The notes under the pieces: generated by a model | What the model saw: only the letters and a program-made list of their open reading frames with translations | Told to the model about the DNA's origin: nothing | Database searches by the model: none | Program-made: the position numbers and the translations under genes | Assembly: GCF_022690685.1 (NCBI RefSeq) | Contig: NZ_JALCYY010000034.1 | Span: 1 to 57,669, forward strand | DNA: 57,669 nt | Origin: Anaeromyxobacter terrae | GTDB lineage: Bacteria; Myxococcota; Myxococcia; Myxococcales; Anaeromyxobacteraceae | Direction of reading: 5' to 3' | In this document: one piece after another, positions 45,317 to 55,458 of the stretch | Layout: each line of letters opens with the position of its first letter | How positions within the stretch are numbered: position 1 is the stretch's first letter

Positions 45317-45958
45317 ATGAAGTCCGTCCGGCAGATCGCGATCGCCGACCACCTCTGGGAGGCGCTCGAGCGGATGGCGGAGGAGATGGGCTCCGACCGC
45401 GAGGCGCTCGTGAACCAGGCGCTGCACGTCTTCGCGCGGCTGAACGGGTACCTCGTCCCGGGGAGCGTCGGCGCTCCCACGCGCCCCGCGGGAGCGCCCC
45501 CGGCCGCGCCCGCCGCGCCCGTCCTTCCGCGGGCGGAGCGGGCGGTCGTGACGGAGCAGGTGCTCGACACCGCCGCCCGGCTCGAGCGCGAGATGCGCGC
45601 TCCACCGGCCGTTCCCGCCGCCTCCGCGGTCCCCGCCGCGCCGGCCGCCGCCGCGCCGGCGGCCGCCCCGCCGGCGGCGCTCGCGCTCGTGCTGGTGCGC
45701 GACGACGGGTCGGAGGTGCCGGTCGCGAAGGATCGCTTCGTCATCGGCCGGGGTCGGCACTGCGACCTCGTGGTCGACAGCGCGAAGGTGTCCCGCGAGC
45801 ACGTCGCCATCGTGCGCGAGGGCCCGGGCTGGCTCATCGAGGACCTCGGCTCGTCGAACGGGACGTGGTTCCGGCGCGAGCGGATCACGCGCCGGCGCAT
45901 CGAGGCCGGCGACGAGTACTTCGTATGCGCCGAGCGGCTGCGCTGCGCGCTGCGCTGA
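45317..45958 (+). CDS. Ribbon-helix-helix plus FHA protein
   Basis: A 213-residue protein. Residues about 1-48 (KSVRQIAIADHLWEALERMA) look like a ribbon-helix-helix/Arc-type DNA-binding or dimerisation fold. An Ala/Pro linker of about 70 residues follows, then an FHA domain (about 125-205) with IGRGRHCDLVV, SREHVAI and GSSNGTW. FHA reads phosphothreonine, so this could be a kinase-responsive DNA-binding regulator. That is inferred. GAGGAGGGACC precedes the ATG. Confidence 0.8.
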   Translation: MKSVRQIAIADHLWEALERMAEEMGSDREALVNQALHVFARLNGYLVPGSVGAPTRPAGAPPAAPAAPVLPRAERAVVTEQVLDTAARLEREMRAPPAVPAASAVPAAPAAAAPAAAPPAALALVLVRDDGSEVPVAKDRFVIGRGRHCDLVVDSAKVSREHVAIVREGPGWLIEDLGSSNGTWFRRERITRRRIEAGDEYFVCAERLRCALR

Positions 45959-46046
45959 GCGCGATCCCGTCGCGGTGACGTCGCCGCCCCGCCGCGCGCC
46001 TCGCGCCCGGCCGCGTTTTCCCGCTGCCGGCGCGGTCGCGCGGGGC

Positions 46047-46052
46047 TATCGT
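46047..46052 (+). promoter_or_regulatory. -10 element TATCGT upstream of polA
   Basis: TATCGT ends ten bases before the polA ATG with no ribosome site. A weak TTTTCC (46015-46020) is the only -35 candidate. Confidence 0.4.
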
Positions 46053-46062
46053 TCCGTCCCTC

Positions 46063-48762
46063 ATGCCCACCCTGACGCTCATCGACGGCTCGGGCTTCGT
46101 CTTCCGCGCCTATCACGCGATCCCGCATCTCTCGACGACGCGCGGGACGCCGACCAACGCCGTCTACGGCTTCACGACGATGCTCCTCAAGGCGCTGCGC
46201 GAGCACGCGCCGACGCACGTCGCGCTCGTCATGGACGCCGGGCGGAAGAGCTTCCGGAACGAGATCGACCCTACCTACAAGGCGAACCGCCCCGAGGCGC
46301 CGGACGACCTGCGGGTTCAGTTCCCGCTCGTGCGCGAGGTGGCGGACGCGCTCGCCGTGCCGCGCATCGAGGAGGGCGGGGTCGAGGCGGACGACGTCAT
46401 CGCCACGCTGGCCTGCCGCGCGCGCGAGCAGGGGTACGAGGTCGTCGTCGTCACCGGCGACAAGGACTTCGCGCAGCTCGTGGACGACAAGCTCTCGCTC
46501 TACGACCCGATGGCCGAGGCGAGCGGGCGGGGCGGCTGGACCGGGCCCGCGGAGGTCGAGAAGAAGCTCGGCGTCCGGCCGGACCAGGTCGTCGAGTTCA
46601 TGGCGATCCTGGGGGACAAGATCGACAACGTCCCGGGGATCGCCGGCATCGGCGAGGTGACCGCCGCCGCCCTGGTGCGCCACTTCGGCACGGTCGAGGA
46701 GATGCTGCGCCGGCCCGACGAGATCCCGGCGGCGGTCGCGCGCGGCGGCGAGAAGGTGAAGGAGAAGATCGTCTCGAACGCTGCGCGCATCCGGATGAAC
46801 CGCGAGCTCGTCGCGCTGCGCTGCGATCTCTCCCTCCCGCTCGCGCCCGAGGCGCTCGCCCGGAGGCGCCCGGACGACACGCGGGTGCGGGCGCTCTTCT
46901 CCGAGCTCGAGTTCTCCCGTCTCCTGAAGGACCTGCCCGCGCCACCGCCGACGCCACGCACCGAGCGCGCAGAGCTCGTCCTCGACGCGGGGTCGCTCGC
47001 GGAGGCGGTCGCGGTGCTCTCGGCCGCCCCGGCCGTGGGGCTCCGGCCCGTGCTCGCGGGCGCGGCTCCGCGCACGGACCCGGTGGTCGGTCTCGCGCTC
47101 GCGGGGGGAGGGCGGGCGTTCTACCTGCCCCTGCGCCACCAGTACCTCGGCGCGCCCGCGCAGCTCGGGGCGGAGGCCGTGCGCGCCGCGCTGCGCCCGC
47201 TCCTCGAGGGCGACACGCCCAAGCACACGCACGATCGGAAGGCGGTACAGCACGCGCTCGCCGGCCTCGGGCTCACGCTCGGCGGCCCCGGGATGGACAC
47301 CGAGCTCGCGAGCCGACTGCTCCTCCCCACGCGGCGCGAGCACGCCCTCGCCGACGTCGCGCGGGAGCGGATCGGCTGCGAGCTGCCGCGCGATCCGAGC
47401 GGCGGCGACGCGGCCCGCAAGAGCGAGCGGGTGCCGGTCGAGGGGGTCGAGGTGGAGCGCGCCGGCGCGTGGGCCGCGCAGTGCGCCGCCTCGCTGCTCG
47501 ACCTCGCGCCCTCCCTCGAGCGCGCGCTCGAGACGGAGGGGGTCCTGCCCCTCTACCGGGACGTCGAGCGGCCGCTCGTGCCGGTGCTCTGGGAGATGGA
47601 GCGGGTGGGCATCCTGGTCGACCGCGGGGCCATGGAGGGCATGAGCGGCGAGTTCGGACGCTCCATGCAGGACCTCGAGGCGCGCATCCACGCGTCCGCC
47701 GGGCACCCGTTCAACATCGCGTCGACCCGGGAGCTCTCCCAGGTCCTCTTCTCCGAGCTCGGCCTGCCGGTGCTCAAGCGGCTCAAGACCGGGCCATCCA
47801 CCGACCAGGACGTCCTCGAGAAGCTGTGCGAGCAGCACGAGCTGCCGCGGCTCGTCCTCGAGCACCGCGCGCTCTCGAAGCTCAAGGGCACCTACGTCGA
47901 CGCCCTCCCTCAGCTCGTCGACCCCGTGGACGGCCGCATCCACACGACCTTCCACCAGGCGGGCGCGGCGACGGGGCGCCTCTCGTCCTCCGATCCGAAC
48001 CTGCAGAACATCCCCGTGCGCACCGAGCTGTCGCGCCGCATCCGCGCGGCCTTCGTCGCTCCGGAGGGCTCCCGGCTCCTCTCGGCCGACTACTCGCAGA
48101 TCGAGCTCAGGATCCTCGCGCACTACTCCCATGATCCCGCGCTCCTGGAGGCGTTCCGCGCGCGCGAGGACGTGCACACCCGCACCGCCGCCGAGACGTT
48201 CGGCGTCCCGCCCGCCGAGGTCACGGCGGACATGCGCCGCATCGCCAAGGTGCTGAACTTCGGGATCGCGTACGGCCTCTCCGCCTTCGGCCTCTCGCAG
48301 CGGCTCGACCTGCCGGGCGCGGAGGCGCAGGCGATCATCGACCGGTACTTCGCGCGTTACGCCGGCGTGCGCAGCTACATCGAGAAGGCGGTGGAGGACG
48401 CGCGCGCGACGGGGGAGTCTCGCACGCTCTTCGGGCGCGTCCGCGCGATGCCGGAGATCGCCGCGCGGAACCCGGCGCTGCGCAACGCCGCGGAGCGCAC
48501 CGCCATCAACACGCCGATCCAGGGCACGGCCGCGGACATCGTGAAGATCGCGATGATCCGCGTGCACGACGCCCTCGCGAGCGAGCGGCGCCGCTCGCGG
48601 CTGCTCCTCCAGGTCCACGACGAGCTCGTGCTGGAGGTCCCCGAGGACGAGCTCGCGCCGGTCGAGGCGCTCGTGCGCCGCGAGATGTCCGGCGCGGCGA
48701 AGCTCGAGGTGCCGCTCGACGTCGAGGTGGGGGTCGGCCACAGCTGGGCGCAAGCGCACTGA
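46063..48762 (+). CDS. polA: DNA polymerase I, proofreading site apparently degenerate
   Basis: An 899-residue family-A polymerase for Okazaki-fragment processing and repair. Residues 1 to about 290 are the 5'-3' exonuclease (IDGSGFVFRAYHA, GDKDFAQLV). The middle is a 3'-5' exonuclease fold, but the first acidic pair (DxE) is replaced by AVGLRPVLAG; only an Asp in THDRKAVQH is left. The polymerase has motif A (LSADYSQIELRIL), motif B (RRIAKVLNFGIAYGL) and motif C (QVHDELVLEVP). The exo change suggests no proofreading, known in other polymerase I proteins (e.g. Taq). The -10 TATCGT supports the ATG. Confidence 0.95.
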   Translation: MPTLTLIDGSGFVFRAYHAIPHLSTTRGTPTNAVYGFTTMLLKALREHAPTHVALVMDAGRKSFRNEIDPTYKANRPEAPDDLRVQFPLVREVADALAVPRIEEGGVEADDVIATLACRAREQGYEVVVVTGDKDFAQLVDDKLSLYDPMAEASGRGGWTGPAEVEKKLGVRPDQVVEFMAILGDKIDNVPGIAGIGEVTAAALVRHFGTVEEMLRRPDEIPAAVARGGEKVKEKIVSNAARIRMNRELVALRCDLSLPLAPEALARRRPDDTRVRALFSELEFSRLLKDLPAPPPTPRTERAELVLDAGSLAEAVAVLSAAPAVGLRPVLAGAAPRTDPVVGLALAGGGRAFYLPLRHQYLGAPAQLGAEAVRAALRPLLEGDTPKHTHDRKAVQHALAGLGLTLGGPGMDTELASRLLLPTRREHALADVARERIGCELPRDPSGGDAARKSERVPVEGVEVERAGAWAAQCAASLLDLAPSLERALETEGVLPLYRDVERPLVPVLWEMERVGILVDRGAMEGMSGEFGRSMQDLEARIHASAGHPFNIASTRELSQVLFSELGLPVLKRLKTGPSTDQDVLEKLCEQHELPRLVLEHRALSKLKGTYVDALPQLVDPVDGRIHTTFHQAGAATGRLSSSDPNLQNIPVRTELSRRIRAAFVAPEGSRLLSADYSQIELRILAHYSHDPALLEAFRAREDVHTRTAAETFGVPPAEVTADMRRIAKVLNFGIAYGLSAFGLSQRLDLPGAEAQAIIDRYFARYAGVRSYIEKAVEDARATGESRTLFGRVRAMPEIAARNPALRNAAERTAINTPIQGTAADIVKIAMIRVHDALASERRRSRLLLQVHDELVLEVPEDELAPVEALVRREMSGAAKLEVPLDVEVGVGHSWAQAH

Positions 48763-48826
48763 CGGCGCCTACGGGTGCCTGCGCCGGCGGACGCGTCGCT
48801 GCGCTGCTCGGCGTCGAGCGCGGCCG

Positions 48827-49330
48827 CTACTCGTCGGCGGCCTTCCGCCGCGAGGGAATGTACTGCACGGCCTCCTCGCGCGTGGGCTCGCGGAACGCCT
48901 CGATGAGCTTCAGGTGGCTCTCGGCGAGGGTGCGCACGTTCGCCTCGAACTGCACGCGCTGGCGCTTCAGCTCGTTGATGTCGTCGACGATGCGGAGGAA
49001 GCGCTGGTGCGCGCCCTGGACGATCTTCTCGGCCTGGAGCTCCGCGTCCGAGATCGTGATCTCCGCCTCCTTGCGGGCGGACTCGCGGATCTCCTCGGAC
49101 GCCCTCTGGGCGGTGACGAGCGTCTCCTGGAGCGCGCGCTCGCGGCTCCTGAACTCCGCGATCTCCTCCGCCTTGCGCCGGTCCTCCTCGCGCAGCGCGA
49201 GGTTCTCCTTCACGAGCGCCTCGAACTCGACCGCCACGAGGGCGAGGAACGCCTCGACCTCCTCGGGGGACGAGCCGCGGAACACCTTGGAGAACTGCTT
49301 CTGGGTGATGTCGAGGGGCGTGATCTTCAT
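48827..49330 (-). CDS. divIVA: DivIVA-family coiled-coil protein
   Basis: A 167-residue protein. The N-terminal ITPLDITQKQFSKVFRG and SPEEVEAFLA block is the membrane-curvature-binding part of DivIVA; the rest is coiled coil (KNLALREEDRRKAEE-like). DivIVA proteins mark poles and septa and recruit other proteins. A longer in-frame start at 49354 is ruled out because it overlaps the -10. It is divergent from the hybrid kinase gene, with a 136-base space that holds promoters for both. Confidence 0.88.
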   Translation of the reverse strand: MKITPLDITQKQFSKVFRGSSPEEVEAFLALVAVEFEALVKENLALREEDRRKAEEIAEFRSRERALQETLVTAQRASEEIRESARKEAEITISDAELQAEKIVQGAHQRFLRIVDDINELKRQRVQFEANVRTLAESHLKLIEAFREPTREEAVQYIPSRRKAADE

Positions 49331-49352
49331 GGGGGGCGCGCTCCGGTGGGTC

Positions 49353-49380
49353 ATGATACCGACCCATCCGCGGCTGTCCA
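49353..49380 (-). promoter_or_regulatory. Probable sigma-70 promoter of divIVA
   Basis: On the minus strand TGGACA (49380-49375), a 16-base spacer and TATCAT (49358-49353). The predicted leader is about 16 bases to ATG 49330. One of the better full promoters here. Confidence 0.6.
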
Positions 49381-49437
49381 TTTCGCCTGGCTCACCTCGA
49401 CCCACACGTTGGTCGGCGCGGCTCCCCGCGCGGTCAC

Positions 49438-49443
49438 TATGAT
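49438..49443 (+). promoter_or_regulatory. -10 element TATGAT for the hybrid kinase
   Basis: TATGAT (5 of 6 to the consensus) with ATG 23 bases downstream. No -35 at the usual spacing. A GAGG ribosome-site candidate lies between. Confidence 0.45.
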
Positions 49444-49466
49444 CTCCGCCCGTCGAGGCTCCCACG

Positions 49467-50858
<1,392 letters not shown>

Positions 50859-50930
50859 TCCTCCCCCTCCGCCCGCGCGCAGCGCGGCGGCCGCCCGGCG
50901 CGCCCCTTATGTTATCTTCCGCGCCGCGTC

Positions 50931-51974
50931 ATGCCGTTCTCCGAGCTCATCGCGCAGGATCGCGCCGTGTCCTCGCTGCGATCCGCCTTGCGGCGCGGCG
51001 CGCTCCACCACGCGTACCTGTTCGGCGGCCCGGAGGGCGTCGGCAAGGCGACGGCGGCGCGCCTCCTCGCGCAGGCCGCGAACTGCGAGGCCCCCGCGCC
51101 AGAGGGCGGGCATCGAGACGATCCGTGCGGCGCCTGCGGGCCCTGCCGGAAGATCGCCCGCGGCGTCCATCCCGACGTGCTCGTGCTCCAGGAGGAGCGC
51201 GTGATGGCCAAGGCGGGCCGGTGGGATCCCAAGGGAGGACGCTCGCCGTCGAAGGACATCGTCGTGGACCAGGTGCGGGACGTGGTCGACCGCCGCCTCG
51301 CGCTGAAGCGCTTCGAGGGACGCCGGCGGTTCGTCGTCCTCGACCCCGCCGACGCGATGAACCCGCAGGCCCAGAACGCGCTCCTCAAGACGCTCGAGGA
51401 GCCGCCCGACGACACGACGCTCGTGCTCGTCGCGTCGAGCCCCGACGCGCTGCTGCCCACCATCCGCTCGCGCTGCCTGCGCGTCCCGTTCGCCCCGCTG
51501 CCGGCGGCGGCGGTCGCGGCGCGGCTCGAGGCGGAGGGCCGGCCCGCCGGCGAGGCGCGGCTCGCGGCCGCGCTCGCGGGAGGCTCGCTCGCGCGCGCCC
51601 TGGCGCTCGACGCGGAGACGCTCGCGGCGGAGCGCGACGCGGTGCTCGCCGCCGCCGCGCTCGATGCCGCCGACGCGGGCGCCTGGCTCGCCTTCGCGCG
51701 CGATCACGGCGACGACCGCGAGGCCGCGGCCGAGCTGTGCGCGCTCCTCGCCGTCTGGCTCCGGGACGTCCTCGCGGCGCACGCCGGTTCGGCCGATCTC
51801 GCCCTCGGCGATCTCGCCGAGGCGACCCGCCGCACCGCCGCGGCGCTCTCGCCCGCGGAGATCCTGCGCCGGCGCGAGGAGGTCCAGAAGACCGCCGCCG
51901 CGCTCCGCCAGAACGCGGCGCCGACCCTCGCACTCGAGCGCCTGCTCATCGCGTGGTTCCATGGCCGGGGGTAG
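50931..51974 (+). CDS. holB: DNA polymerase III delta-prime subunit
   Basis: A 347-residue clamp-loader AAA+ protein. The start FSELIAQDRAVSSLRSALRRG is typical. Walker A GPEGVGKAT, a Cys-based zinc module (CEAP, CGACGPCRK) and the SRC-type motif (TIRSRCLRV) are present. It works with DnaX and HolA to open and load the beta clamp. TATCTT lies 12 bases before the ATG. Its end overlaps the start of holA by 14 bases. Confidence 0.92.
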   Translation: MPFSELIAQDRAVSSLRSALRRGALHHAYLFGGPEGVGKATAARLLAQAANCEAPAPEGGHRDDPCGACGPCRKIARGVHPDVLVLQEERVMAKAGRWDPKGGRSPSKDIVVDQVRDVVDRRLALKRFEGRRRFVVLDPADAMNPQAQNALLKTLEEPPDDTTLVLVASSPDALLPTIRSRCLRVPFAPLPAAAVAARLEAEGRPAGEARLAAALAGGSLARALALDAETLAAERDAVLAAAALDAADAGAWLAFARDHGDDREAAAELCALLAVWLRDVLAAHAGSADLALGDLAEATRRTAAALSPAEILRRREEVQKTAAALRQNAAPTLALERLLIAWFHGRG

Positions 51975-53337
51975 GGGAACGGGGCCGCGCGGCGCGGCGG
52001 GCGCCACGCTCGAGACCTGCCTCGCGGACGTCCGCGAGGGCGCGCCGCGTCCGGTCTACCTGCTCGACGGCGACGCGTTCCTCTCGCTGCGCGCGGCCCG
52101 CGAGCTCGCGGCCGCGCTCGTCCCGGAGGCGCAGCGCGCGCTGAACCTCGTCGAGCTCGATCCGGCGGCCTCGCCCGCCGAGGTCGCCGCCGAGCTCTCC
52201 ACCGGCGGCCTCTTCGGCGGCGGCAAGGTCGTGCTCCTCCACGAGCCGGCGTTCCTCACGTCCAGGGAGGACGCGGAGAACGCGTTCGGGCGCGCGAAGG
52301 ACCAGTGGGCGAAGGGCGCGCAGCGGGACGCGGCGCGGCGGCTGCTCGCGCTCGCCGCGAAGGCGGGCTGGTCCGTGAAGGACCTCGCGCCGGAGGGCGG
52401 GCGGATCGATCACGGCGCGCTCGCGGCGGACCTCGGCGTGCCGGCGGGCGCGTACGACGCGGCGTTCGTCGAGGCGGCGGTGCGGTTCGCGGTCGAGCGC
52501 GAGCTGAAGGTCTCGAAGGACGACGCGTCCGCGCTCGACGCCGCGCTCGACCGGGGCTTCGCCCGCGGCCACGTGCTCGTCGTCGCCGCCGGCAAGGTGG
52601 ACGGGCGGCTGCCGCTCGTGAAGAAGCTCGCCGCGGCCGGGCGCCGGGTCACGATCCAGGTCGAGAAGGAGGGCACCTGGGACGCGCAGCGGCTCGTCCT
52701 CGGCCCCGTGCTCGAGTCGCTCCTCGCCGGGACCGGCAAGCGCGTCGACCGCGCGGGCGAGGCCCGGCTCGGGGCCCTCGTCGGCGAGGACGCGCGCACC
52801 CTCGCCTCCGAGGTCGCGAAGCTCGCCGCCTACGTGGGCGACCGGAAGGTCATCGGCGCGGAGGACGTCGACGCGGTCGTGACGCGCGTCGCGCCGGATC
52901 CCTTCTTCGCGCTCGGCAACGCCGTCGAGGCGCGCGATCTCCCGCAGGCGCTGGGGGTGCTGGACCGCGCGATCGCCGACGGCGGGAGCCCCTTCATGCT
53001 GCTCGGGTCGCTCGCGAGCACCGTCCGGCGGATGATCGTCGAGCGGGAGCGCGCGCGGCGCGCGGTGGGCGACCGGCGCATCGGCTCGTCCCGCGAGTGG
53101 GAGGCGGAGGTCTTTCCGCTCGTCCCCGAGGACGAGGCGAAGGGCAAGAAGCCCTACGGCTTCTGGATGAAGTACCAGGCGGCGCTGCGCTTCTCGCGGG
53201 CGGAGCTGCTCGACGGCCTCGCCGCGCTCGCGGAGGCGGACGTCGCCATGAAGAGCGGGCAGGACGGGCGGATCCGCCTCGAGCGCGTCCTCGTCGGCCT
53301 GCTCGCCAGCGGACACATCGAAAGGAGTCACCCTTGA
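51961..53337 (+). CDS. holA: DNA polymerase III delta subunit, with insertion
   Basis: A 458-residue clamp-loader subunit, about 115 longer than the usual 340. The N-terminal part (PVYLLDGDAFLSLRAARELA, ALVPEAQRALNLVELDP) and C-terminal collar (FFALGNAVEARDLPQALGVLDR) match HolA. Two insertions seem to explain the length: about 90 residues around 105-205 with WAKGAQRDAARRLLALAAKA, and a segment near 345-390 rich in charged residues (SSREWEAEVFPLVPEDEAKG). The start ATG at 51961 overlaps holB. metG follows with a 4-base overlap. Confidence 0.85.
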   Translation: MAGGRGTGPRGAAGATLETCLADVREGAPRPVYLLDGDAFLSLRAARELAAALVPEAQRALNLVELDPAASPAEVAAELSTGGLFGGGKVVLLHEPAFLTSREDAENAFGRAKDQWAKGAQRDAARRLLALAAKAGWSVKDLAPEGGRIDHGALAADLGVPAGAYDAAFVEAAVRFAVERELKVSKDDASALDAALDRGFARGHVLVVAAGKVDGRLPLVKKLAAAGRRVTIQVEKEGTWDAQRLVLGPVLESLLAGTGKRVDRAGEARLGALVGEDARTLASEVAKLAAYVGDRKVIGAEDVDAVVTRVAPDPFFALGNAVEARDLPQALGVLDRAIADGGSPFMLLGSLASTVRRMIVERERARRAVGDRRIGSSREWEAEVFPLVPEDEAKGKKPYGFWMKYQAALRFSRAELLDGLAALAEADVAMKSGQDGRIRLERVLVGLLASGHIERSHP

Positions 53338-55418
53338 GCCAGCGTCTCCTCGTGACGAGCGCGCTCCCTTACGCGAACGGGTCGATCCACCTCGGCCACC
53401 TCGTCGAGTACATCCAGACCGACGTCTACGTGCGGTTCCGGCGGGCCTGCGGCGACCACGTCACCTACGTCTGCGCGGCCGACTCGCACGGCACGCCCAT
53501 CGAGCTGAACGCCGCGAAGGCCGGCATGACGCCGAAGGCGTTCGTCGAGAAGTACCGCGCCGAGCAGCACGAGGACTTCGGCCGGTTCGGGGTCGAGTTC
53601 TCGACCTACTACACGACCGACTCGCCCGAGAACGCTCGCTGGGCGTACCGGATCTACGACGCGCTCAAGGCCAAGGGGCTCATCTACAAGCGCTCCATCG
53701 AGCAGCTCTACTGCGAGACCGACCGGCGTTTCCTGCCGGACCGGTTCGTGAAGGGCACCTGCCCGAAGTGCGGCGCGAAGGATCAGTACGGGGACGTCTG
53801 CGAGGTCTGCGGCACGACCTACGATCCCCGCGACCTCATCGACCCGCGCTGCGCGATCTGCGGCACCCGGCCGGTGGTGCGCTCCTCGGATCACGCCTAC
53901 GTGGATCTCAAGAAGGCGGAGGGGGTCATCCGCGGGTGGGTCGAGGCGGAGGGGCACCTCGAGCCCGCGGTGCGCGAGCAGGTGAAGGGGTGGCTCGCGG
54001 ACCTGCAGGACTGGTGCATCACGCGCGACGCGCCGTACTTCGGCTTCCCGGTGAAGGACCCGGACTTCCCCGGCAAGTTCCTCTACGTCTGGGTCGACGC
54101 GCCGATCGGCTACCTCTCCTCGGCCGAGCACTACTTCACCGCGGAGGCGCCGGAGGGCGAGCGGCTCACCGCGGCCGAGTTCGAGCGCCGCTACCTCGCC
54201 GAGGGCGCCGACGCGCGCCTCGAGCACTTCATCGGCAAGGACATCCTGCGCTTCCACGCCGTGTTCTGGCCGGCGATGCTGTGGGCCGCGGGCCTCAAGC
54301 GGCCGGACCGGATGCCGGTGCACGGGCACCTCACCGTGAACGGCGAGAAGATGTCGAAGACCCGCGGGAGCTTCATCACCGGGCGCACCTACCTCGACTC
54401 GGGCCTCGACCCCGAGCTGCTCCGCTACTTCTACGCGGCGAACCTCGGGCCGAGCGTGCAGGACCTCGACCTCGCGCTCGACGAGTTCCGCAACCGCGTG
54501 AACGCGGACCTCGCGAACAACGTCGCGAACCTCGCCTCGCGCGTCGCGGCGCTCGTCCCCCGCGCCGGCGCGCCGCTCGCGGAGACCCCCGAGCCGGCGC
54601 TCGTAGAGGTGACGCGCGCCGCGCTCGCGCAGGCGCGCGTCGCGTACGGCGCGCTCGAGTACCGCGAGGTGGTCCGCGTGGCGAACCAGGTGGCGGACCG
54701 CTGCAACAAGCGGCTCCAGGAGGCGAAGCCCTGGGAGGACCCGGCCTCGGCGGCGAGCCGGGCGCTGCTCTACTCCTGCGGGAAGGCCCTCCGCGGCGTG
54801 GCGACGATCCTCTGGCCGGTGATGCCGCGCTTCTGCGACGGCCTCGCCACGGCGTTCGGCCAGGAGCGCCCGGCGCGCTGGGACGAAGGGTTCGATCCGT
54901 TCGCCGGCGGCCCGGTCACGGTCGCTGCGAAGCCCCCGCAGATCGCGCGGCTCGACCCGAAGCAGGTGGAGAAGCTCATCGTGGTGCCCCCCGAGGCGAA
55001 GGCGCCGGCGCCCAAGGTCGCGAAGGCGGCGAGCCCGGCGGAGACCGCCACGAAGGCGACCGCCAAGCCGGCGCCGCCCCCGCCGCCGGGGGTCATCCAG
55101 TACGACGACTTCGCGAAGGTCGAGCTCCGCGTGGCCGTCGTGCGCGCCGCAGAGCGCGTGCAGGGCGCGGACAAGCTCCTGAAGCTCACCGTCGAGGCGG
55201 GCGATCCCGAGCCGCGCACCGTCGTGGCCGGCATCGCGCAGGCGTACCCGGATCCCGCCGCGCTCGTGGGCAAGCGGATCGTGGTGGTCGCGAACCTCGC
55301 GCCGCGCCCCCTGCGCGGCATCACCTCGCAGGGCATGCTCCTCGCCGCGGGCGAGCCTCCGAACCTGTCCGTCGTGACGGTCGCGGACTCGATCGCGCCG
55401 GGGACGCGGGTGAAGTAG
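53334..55418 (+). CDS. metG: Methionyl-tRNA synthetase with tRNA-binding tail
   Basis: A 694-residue class-Ia synthetase. The HIGH-type motif is HLGH (LGHLVEY), the zinc segment carries two Cys pairs twice (CPKCGAKDQ, CEVCGTT, CAICG), and KMSKT is the second signature. After the helical anticodon domain and an Ala/Pro/Lys linker, a Trbp111-like OB-fold tRNA-binding domain follows (VELRVAVVRAAERVQGADKL, GITSQGMLLAA), needed for dimerisation. Start TTG at 53334 is behind AAAGGAG and overlaps the holA stop. Confidence 0.95.
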   Translation: MSQRLLVTSALPYANGSIHLGHLVEYIQTDVYVRFRRACGDHVTYVCAADSHGTPIELNAAKAGMTPKAFVEKYRAEQHEDFGRFGVEFSTYYTTDSPENARWAYRIYDALKAKGLIYKRSIEQLYCETDRRFLPDRFVKGTCPKCGAKDQYGDVCEVCGTTYDPRDLIDPRCAICGTRPVVRSSDHAYVDLKKAEGVIRGWVEAEGHLEPAVREQVKGWLADLQDWCITRDAPYFGFPVKDPDFPGKFLYVWVDAPIGYLSSAEHYFTAEAPEGERLTAAEFERRYLAEGADARLEHFIGKDILRFHAVFWPAMLWAAGLKRPDRMPVHGHLTVNGEKMSKTRGSFITGRTYLDSGLDPELLRYFYAANLGPSVQDLDLALDEFRNRVNADLANNVANLASRVAALVPRAGAPLAETPEPALVEVTRAALAQARVAYGALEYREVVRVANQVADRCNKRLQEAKPWEDPASAASRALLYSCGKALRGVATILWPVMPRFCDGLATAFGQERPARWDEGFDPFAGGPVTVAAKPPQIARLDPKQVEKLIVVPPEAKAPAPKVAKAASPAETATKATAKPAPPPPPGVIQYDDFAKVELRVAVVRAAERVQGADKLLKLTVEAGDPEPRTVVAGIAQAYPDPAALVGKRIVVVANLAPRPLRGITSQGMLLAAGEPPNLSVVTVADSIAPGTRVK

Positions 55419-55458
55419 GCCGCCGGGCGCGGCGAGGGCGGGGACGGGGACGGATCGC

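Noticed and set aside
45061..48759. Minus-strand open frame of 1232 codons opposite polA and the FHA gene
   Set aside because: Same reason: composition is that of a shadow, with no start context and no recognisable domain, while polA motifs are clear.
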